Assembly: GCA_031280545.1 (NCBI GenBank)
Contig: JAITGP010000027.1
Coordinates: forward strand, 1-10,142
Direction: 5' to 3'
Length of the DNA: 10,142 nucleotides
DNA from: Candidatus Peribacteria bacterium
GTDB taxonomy: Bacteria > Patescibacteria > JAEDAM01 > Absconditabacterales > Absconditicoccaceae
The notes under the pieces: model-generated
Database searches by the model: none
The model's input: only the letters and a program-made list of their open reading frames with translations
Told to the model about the DNA's origin: nothing
Shown here: in pieces, positions 6,795-10,142 of the stretch
Position numbering within the stretch: the first letter of the stretch is position 1
How the letters are laid out: each line of letters begins with the position of its first letter
Made by a program: the position numbers and the translations under genes

Positions 6795-6827
6795 AGACTT
6801 GCAATTAGGAGTAAAAGTATTTTAAAG

Positions 6828-6914
6828 TGCCGAGGACCGGAATCGAACCGGCACGAGGGTATAAGCCTCAAAGGATTTTAAGTCCTTCGTGTCTACCAAT
6901 TCCACCACCTCGGC
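6828..6914 (-). tRNA. tRNA-Leu (anticodon UAA)
   Basis: On the minus strand the acceptor arm GCCGAGG pairs with CCTCGGC, with discriminator A and no encoded CCA. The D arm contains GGAATTGGTAGAC. The anticodon stem AAGGA/TCCTT encloses CTTAAAA with anticodon TAA. A long variable arm follows, as in class II tRNAs, then the T arm CCGGTTCGATTCCGG. Length 87. It reads UUA and UUG codons. It lies within the operon between rplT and the membrane-protein gene, so it must be cut out of a longer transcript or has its own start (see the repeat at 6920). Confidence 0.95.
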
Positions 6915-6919
6915 AGTAG

Positions 6920-7009
6920 AATTTCAGAGAATTGTGTCTGAGAATTACAGAGAATTTCACACAGTATACTAATTCTCCGAAATTTTCTGATTTTTAGTTC
7001 TCCGAAATT
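6920..7009. repeat. Four copies of a 14-mer in inverted arrangement between rplT and tRNA-Leu
   Basis: The unit AATTTCAGAGAATT occurs on the plus strand at 6920-6933 and 6943-6956, and inverted at 6971-6984 (AATTCTCCGAAATT) and 6996-7009, with one or two mismatches among copies. The inner pair could form a stem around a 14-base loop, and the outer pair could extend it. The last copy overlaps the final codons of rplT. A TATACT -10-like box (minus strand, 6963-6968) lies in the central loop, without a good -35. It may be a processing site, weak terminator or tRNA promoter region. Confidence 0.6.
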
Positions 7010-7347
7010 ACCTCATTATATATTTTATCAAACACTGTTGGAAATGCTACCGCAATATTACTCAGCATTTTTCTGTCTAATTGAATATCCTTTTTGTAGA
7101 GAGCATTCATAAATACAGAATATTTAGAACCTTTCTCTCTCAAAGCAGCATTTAATCTTTCAATCCAGAGACTGCGGAAATCACGTTTCTTGAGTCTGCG
7201 AGAAGTATAAGCGTGCTGACCTTGTTTGATGAGGGCTTGTCTTACTTGATTGTAGACATTTTTTCTCCCAAGACGAAAACCTTTCGCCTGAGCGACGTAT
7301 TTCTTGTGTTTTCTTTGTCTCTGGAGACCATTCGTAACTCTTACCAT
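6994..7347 (-). CDS. rplT: 50S ribosomal protein L20 (bL20)
   Basis: L20 is an early-assembly 23S rRNA-binding protein; in several bacteria it also represses its own operon. The 117-residue product has typical length. The extended basic N-terminal arm (MVRVTNGLQRQRKHKKYVAQ) contains AKGFRLGRKNVYNQVRQAL (about 21-39), RRLKKRDFRSLWIERLNAA (about 50-68), and a C-terminal globular domain. It follows rpmI by 14 bases, the usual pair, but infC (IF-3) is missing in front. No UGA is used. Confidence 0.97.
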   Translation of the reverse strand: MVRVTNGLQRQRKHKKYVAQAKGFRLGRKNVYNQVRQALIKQGQHAYTSRRLKKRDFRSLWIERLNAALREKGSKYSVFMNALYKKDIQLDRKMLSNIAVAFPTVFDKIYNEVISEN

Positions 7348-7361
7348 TGTTTGTTATATAT

Positions 7362-7553
7362 CTAATGAAGTAAAGATTTTACCATTTTTGCTGGTGTAGA
7401 GGAAACCTCTTTTCCATAAGAAAATTTCTTATTGGTTTTTCCTTTGTTAGTAAGCAAATGATTATTTCCTTCTTTTTTAGAAGTTAATTTACCAGATTTG
7501 GTAATTTTAAACCTTTTTTTTGCTCCACTGTGGGATTTAAGTTTATTAGCCAT
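7362..7553 (-). CDS. rpmI: 50S ribosomal protein L35 (bL35)
   Basis: A small large-subunit protein of 63 residues, the usual size, with the family opening MANKLKSHSGAKKRFKITKS followed by GKL and a basic body; HLLTNKGKTNKKF is the family's 'H(I/L)L..K' segment. It is first in its cluster with its own promoter 43 bases upstream, unlike the common infC-rpmI-rplT order. No UGA is used. Confidence 0.96.
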   Translation of the reverse strand: MANKLKSHSGAKKRFKITKSGKLTSKKEGNNHLLTNKGKTNKKFSYGKEVSSTPAKMVKSLLH

Positions 7554-7595
7554 AATGAATCTGACTCTTTAGCAAATAAAATGATGACAGTGAGT

Positions 7596-7625
7596 ATTGT
7601 ATACAGAAATGGAATGTAATTTCAA
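7596..7625 (-). promoter_or_regulatory. Promoter of the rpmI-to-infA cluster
   Basis: On the minus strand TTGAAA (7620-7625) is followed by TATACAAT (7596-7603). Spacing is 16 if TATACA is the -10, or 18 if TACAAT is. It lies between the nuclease stop and the rpmI ATG and resembles the rplJ and Lgt-side promoters (CTCTTGnAA, then a CATTTC-type spacer). Confidence 0.65.
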
Positions 7626-7648
7626 GAGAAAATAAGAGAAAAATCTGA

Positions 7649-8896
7649 TTATTCTGCTCCGCTCACTTCCAAGCCCATTTCATCTTCTTTCAAATCACTT
7701 ACCCTACTCACAAAAAGGGTTTCTTTTTTTCCTACCAAATCTTTGAATTCTGTGTAGTCTAAAGACTGATCTTTAAACTTTTTACCAAGCTTATAGCGAT
7801 CGATATCTTTCACCTCGTCTAAGAGGTTGAGGTCTGCGAGCTTTTGCTCTAACTGTTGTTTTTGATCCGCTAAAGGTGTATAGGAAACCATTTCCTGTAA
7901 GGAGAGTTTCTTGGTATCACCATAGAGTTTTTTTAAACCTTTCGCTTGAGCATAGCTGATTAATTCTTCTTTGAGGAGCTCTTTTTCTCCTTCGTAGCGT
8001 TTGAATTTTTCTTGTACAATCGCATATTTTTCGATCAGCTTTTTGATAGAGACCTCTCCTAAATCTTCAATATTCACCATTTCATCCGCCATATATTTGT
8101 GTTTGAAGAGCGGACAAAGCTGAACGAAGGAGCAATGCTCACAAAAAATATTGGGACAGGGTGGAAAAGCGTTTTCATCTCCCGTAGTATAGTCAGTCTT
8201 TTTCTTTTCTATTTCTTGCATCAAGGCAAGATATTTCTCCTTTATAGGGAGGAGTTTATCGGTGGTAATTTCTCGCTCAAATACCTTTTGCAAATGCAGG
8301 TATACCACGCGTCCAAAGAGCTGAGAAATCTGTTTGCCATAAATTTTTTCTACTCCCATACTATAGAGCATAATCTGCTCTTGAATCGTATTTTCTCCAT
8401 CGGTGGGAAGAGATTTATTAGTCTTGTAATCCGTGATAATCATAGTGTCATCACGAATATCCAAGCGGTCTATTTTTCCACGAAATTGGATTCCCTCCTC
8501 CATCTCGAAGGAGATACTCATCTCTGTTTTCATCGAGACCGCTTGATCGAAGGGAGAAAATTTATCGAAATATCGTTCAATATAACTCGTTCCTCTATGA
8601 TAAAAAGTCTGAATTAGCTCTTGGTCAAAAGGATTTGTCCCTTCATAGACTTGGGTGATTCTGGTAAGTTCTCTCTCTCGAAGGGTAGCAAAAAGTGATA
8701 CTAAAGCTGATTTTTCTGGCACTTTCAAATCACTGACCTGCTGGTAAAGTTCTTCGAGCACTGCATGAACGCAGGTTCCAAGAACCAGGTGCAGACTTTC
8801 ATTTGGGAGGTCTAAATGGATTTTATCTACTTTTTCCAAGCGGTATTTTAGCGGACATTGTTTGTAGGTTTGCAATTGAGAATAAGAGTACGCCAT
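7649..8896 (-). CDS. RecB-like PD-(D/E)XK nuclease with predicted Fe-S cluster
   Basis: The 415-residue product has the PD-(D/E)XK fold found in RecB/AddB-type exonucleases and Cas4. An N-terminal SYSQLQTYKQCPLKYRLEKV is typical of this family. Catalytic motifs follow: H44 (GTCVHAVLEEL), D143 (GKIDRLD), D156-Y157-K158 (ITDYKT) and QxxxY at 174-178. C14 plus C252-x2-C255-x5-C261 (with C247 nearby) form the cysteine set that holds a [4Fe-4S] cluster in AddB-like enzymes. Residues about 280-345 are charged and look coiled-coil. No helicase domain or helicase gene is adjacent, so its partner in end processing, if any, lies elsewhere. It follows the Lgt-like gene by 36 bases, likely one transcript. 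No Cas gene or CRISPR is present, so Cas4 is unlikely. No UGA is used; stop TAA. Confidence 0.85.
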   Translation of the reverse strand: MAYSYSQLQTYKQCPLKYRLEKVDKIHLDLPNESLHLVLGTCVHAVLEELYQQVSDLKVPEKSALVSLFATLRERELTRITQVYEGTNPFDQELIQTFYHRGTSYIERYFDKFSPFDQAVSMKTEMSISFEMEEGIQFRGKIDRLDIRDDTMIITDYKTNKSLPTDGENTIQEQIMLYSMGVEKIYGKQISQLFGRVVYLHLQKVFEREITTDKLLPIKEKYLALMQEIEKKKTDYTTGDENAFPPCPNIFCEHCSFVQLCPLFKHKYMADEMVNIEDLGEVSIKKLIEKYAIVQEKFKRYEGEKELLKEELISYAQAKGLKKLYGDTKKLSLQEMVSYTPLADQKQQLEQKLADLNLLDEVKDIDRYKLGKKFKDQSLDYTEFKDLVGKKETLFVSRVSDLKEDEMGLEVSGAE

Positions 8897-8932
8897 TTTG
8901 AAGAATGAGAAAAAGTAAAATAGAGCATCAGA

Positions 8933-9718
8933 CTAGTAAAATCTTTTTCTATTCCATCTCACCATCACAATCACGCCCACGATAAAGATGAGGGCTGAGA
9001 GATATTGTTTCACATCAAAGGATGTTCCAAATAAGGTAAACAGTCCATATCTAGGATAATTTTGAAAAAGAAAGCAGATATTGATCACCACGAGCAACCC
9101 AAGGAGTCCTCGCATTCCGAGACCGTTTTTCTTTCGGAAGATTTTGCAGAAGTTGAAGATCACGTTCACCATCAATGCTCCGATAGAGAGGAAGAGTCCC
9201 AGAGGGTATACTCCATCAAATTTTGTTAAACTACTATCAGGATGGAGTGCTCTGATAGCGAATCCACTCGTTGTTTGTTTCCCGATAAAACTATCCCCTA
9301 AGGTTAGAAAGATTCCCATGATAATAATTCCATTACAGAAAGCTGAAAAGAGGATATCTGCCCAGATTTTTTTATTTTCTGTTCTCTTGATACTAGAGAA
9401 AAAGCTGGCTAGAAAGATGAAGATTGCAATCGCGATTCCCACAAAATGAAGATCAAAATTATGCGGACGTAGAATCGTAAAAATATCGTTGAGGGAAGAG
9501 GGAATCAAGGAAGAAGTAGCCAATGCCACAGATACATAACGCCCCAACACATAAATTATAACTACCCGAATGGGCAACTGATAAAAAAGTTTGAAAAAGT
9601 CTTGATGATTTCTCTTTGCGAGGGAATAACAAGTCAGAATAAAGGTCGCTAATGCAAGAATTAAACCAACCACCATCATGGAAACTTTTGTACCAACTAC
9701 TTCAAAATAAGGAAACAT
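8933..9718 (-). CDS. Divergent prolipoprotein diacylglyceryl transferase (Lgt)-like membrane protein
   Basis: Lgt moves diacylglycerol from phosphatidylglycerol to the lipobox cysteine of prolipoproteins at the cytoplasmic membrane. This 261-residue product has about seven hydrophobic segments and the Lgt layout. An N-terminal helix is at about 10-30. VLGRYVSVAL (57-66) resembles the family's 'GGRxGYVL', and DLHFVGIAIAIFIF (89-102) resembles the 'FHGGL' helix. GDSFIGKQTTS (141-151) stands where 'GNFINGELYG' is expected, and YPRYGLFTLF plus SFDVKQYLSALIFIVGVIVM (221-252) match the C-terminal region. The Arg normally just before GN is missing and several signature residues differ, so activity is doubtful. 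It has its own promoter, and precedes the nuclease gene. The start is the only fitting ATG. No UGA is used; stop TAG. Confidence 0.6.
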   Translation of the reverse strand: MFPYFEVVGTKVSMMVVGLILALATFILTCYSLAKRNHQDFFKLFYQLPIRVVIIYVLGRYVSVALATSSLIPSSLNDIFTILRPHNFDLHFVGIAIAIFIFLASFFSSIKRTENKKIWADILFSAFCNGIIIMGIFLTLGDSFIGKQTTSGFAIRALHPDSSLTKFDGVYPLGLFLSIGALMVNVIFNFCKIFRKKNGLGMRGLLGLLVVINICFLFQNYPRYGLFTLFGTSFDVKQYLSALIFIVGVIVMVRWNRKRFY

Positions 9719-9788
9719 GGGTAAAGCTAAAAGCTAAAAAATTATCTCAACTTTTTGCACTCTTTATGGTAGGAGTATATATTTTTAT

Positions 9789-9816
9789 AGTATATGGAAA
9801 TGGAAGGTTTTTGCAA
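9789..9816 (-). promoter_or_regulatory. Promoter for the Lgt-like gene and nuclease
   Basis: On the minus strand TTGCAA (9811-9816) and TATACT (9789-9794) are 16 bases apart, just after the 23S terminator. The start would lie about 65 bases before the ATG at 9718. Together with the terminator this fills the stretch 9719-9915; no gene, and no 5S rRNA, is seen there. Confidence 0.65.
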
Positions 9817-9824
9817 GAGAAGAA

Positions 9825-9865
9825 ATGCAAAAATCTGACTTCCGTTTGCAGAAAATCAGATTTTT
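9825..9865 (-). terminator. Rho-independent terminator after 23S rRNA
   Basis: On the minus strand AAAAATCTGATTTTC pairs with GGAAGTCAGATTTTT (about 15 bp, two G-U) around the loop TGCAAAC, followed by a T-rich tract. It ends the rRNA transcript about 50 bases after the mature 23S end. Both arms contain the recurrent TCAGATTTT motif. On the plus strand the hairpin is also followed by six T, so it could act in both directions. Confidence 0.75.
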
Positions 9866-9915
9866 TATCGTGATATGTTCACAATAATATAATATATTAC
9901 ATATTTTCAAAAGAA

Positions 9916-10142
9916 ACAAACTCGTTCGACCGATTAGTACTTCTTTGCTCAATCCATTGCTGGACTTCCACATGAAGCCTATCAAACCGCTAGTCTCGCG
10001 GAGGTCTTATTCTCATAAAGAGAGAGAAATCTAATCTTGAGACAAGTTTCCCACTTAGATGCTTTCAGCGGTTACCTTTTCCAAGCATAGCTATCCAGCG
10101 GTGCTCCTGGCGGAACAACTGGTACTACCAGAGGCTTGTCCA
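9916..10142 (-). rRNA. 23S ribosomal RNA, 3' end (partial)
   Basis: The minus strand carries conserved large-subunit rRNA sequence of domain VI. Recognisable are GGACAAGCCTCTGGTACTAC at the window edge, CAGTTGTTCCGCCAGGAGCA, CGCTGGATAGCTATGCTTGG, AAGCATCTAAGTGGGAAACT, and near the 3' end AAGTACTAATCGGTCGAACG. The helix closing the molecule places the 3' terminus close to 9916, give or take about 10 bases. The rest of the gene is beyond the right edge. A 66-codon open frame crossing this stretch (9785-9985) is not a gene. Confidence 0.95.

Noticed and set aside
8099..8617. 172-codon plus-strand open frame inside the nuclease gene
   Set aside because: It is antisense to conserved catalytic motifs of the PD-(D/E)XK protein, and its own translation shows no motif or start signal.
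7649..8896. Cas4 and a hidden CRISPR system
   Set aside because: The nuclease shares the fold and Fe-S cysteines, but there is no cas gene and no direct-repeat array in the window.
9081..9449. 122-codon plus-strand open frame
   Set aside because: Antisense to the Lgt-like gene, with basic low-complexity content and no RBS.
9785..9985. 66-codon minus-strand ORF
   Set aside because: It overlaps the 23S rRNA 3' end and the terminator, so it is a chance frame in structural RNA.

Overview
The window comes from an AT-rich bacterium that reads UGA as glycine, the code used by the Absconditabacteria (SR1) and Gracilibacteria in the Candidate Phyla Radiation. In-frame UGA codons interrupt otherwise intact genes. 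Where the family is well conserved they sit at glycine positions: IF-1 'DMSQ-UGA-RIVYRY', and M23 peptidase 'TKT-UGA-TPVYA' and 'GDR-UGA-NVIVIKH'. UGG is used freely for Trp, and every gene called here ends in TAA or TAG. The sequence does not separate the two phyla. Read with the standard code, several genes look truncated; the coordinates below use UGA=Gly.

Layout: nearly everything is on the minus strand, so transcription runs from high to low coordinates. At the right edge is the 3' end of a 23S rRNA gene, closed by a hairpin terminator, with no 5S gene after it. A promoter then serves a divergent Lgt-like membrane protein and a RecB-type PD-(D/E)XK nuclease with an Fe-S cysteine set. A second promoter opens a translation cluster: rpmI (L35), rplT (L20), tRNA-Leu(UAA), a one-pass membrane protein with a Cys cluster and Lys-rich tail, a small basic protein, rplU (L21) and infA (IF-1). 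The infA stop codon lies inside the terminator. A third promoter and an L10-leader-like RNA drive rplJ (L10) and rplL (L12), which end at a strong terminator. A fourth promoter precedes a small Glu/Lys-rich gene and a secreted M23 peptidase. A broken, unrecognised plus-strand gene converges on the peptidase. Then come rplO (L15) and secY with their own terminator, and last a promoter and the first 17 codons of a secreted protein running off the left edge.

The theme is translation and protein export: six ribosomal proteins, IF-1, tRNA, 23S rRNA, SecY, a divergent Lgt homologue and an exported cell-wall peptidase. Mixed in are small lineage-type proteins that I do not recognise. The promoters share a TTGnnn / 16-18 / TATACT-like form, and a 9-mer, TCAGATTTT, recurs mainly between genes. 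I see no CRISPR array, transposon or phage gene.
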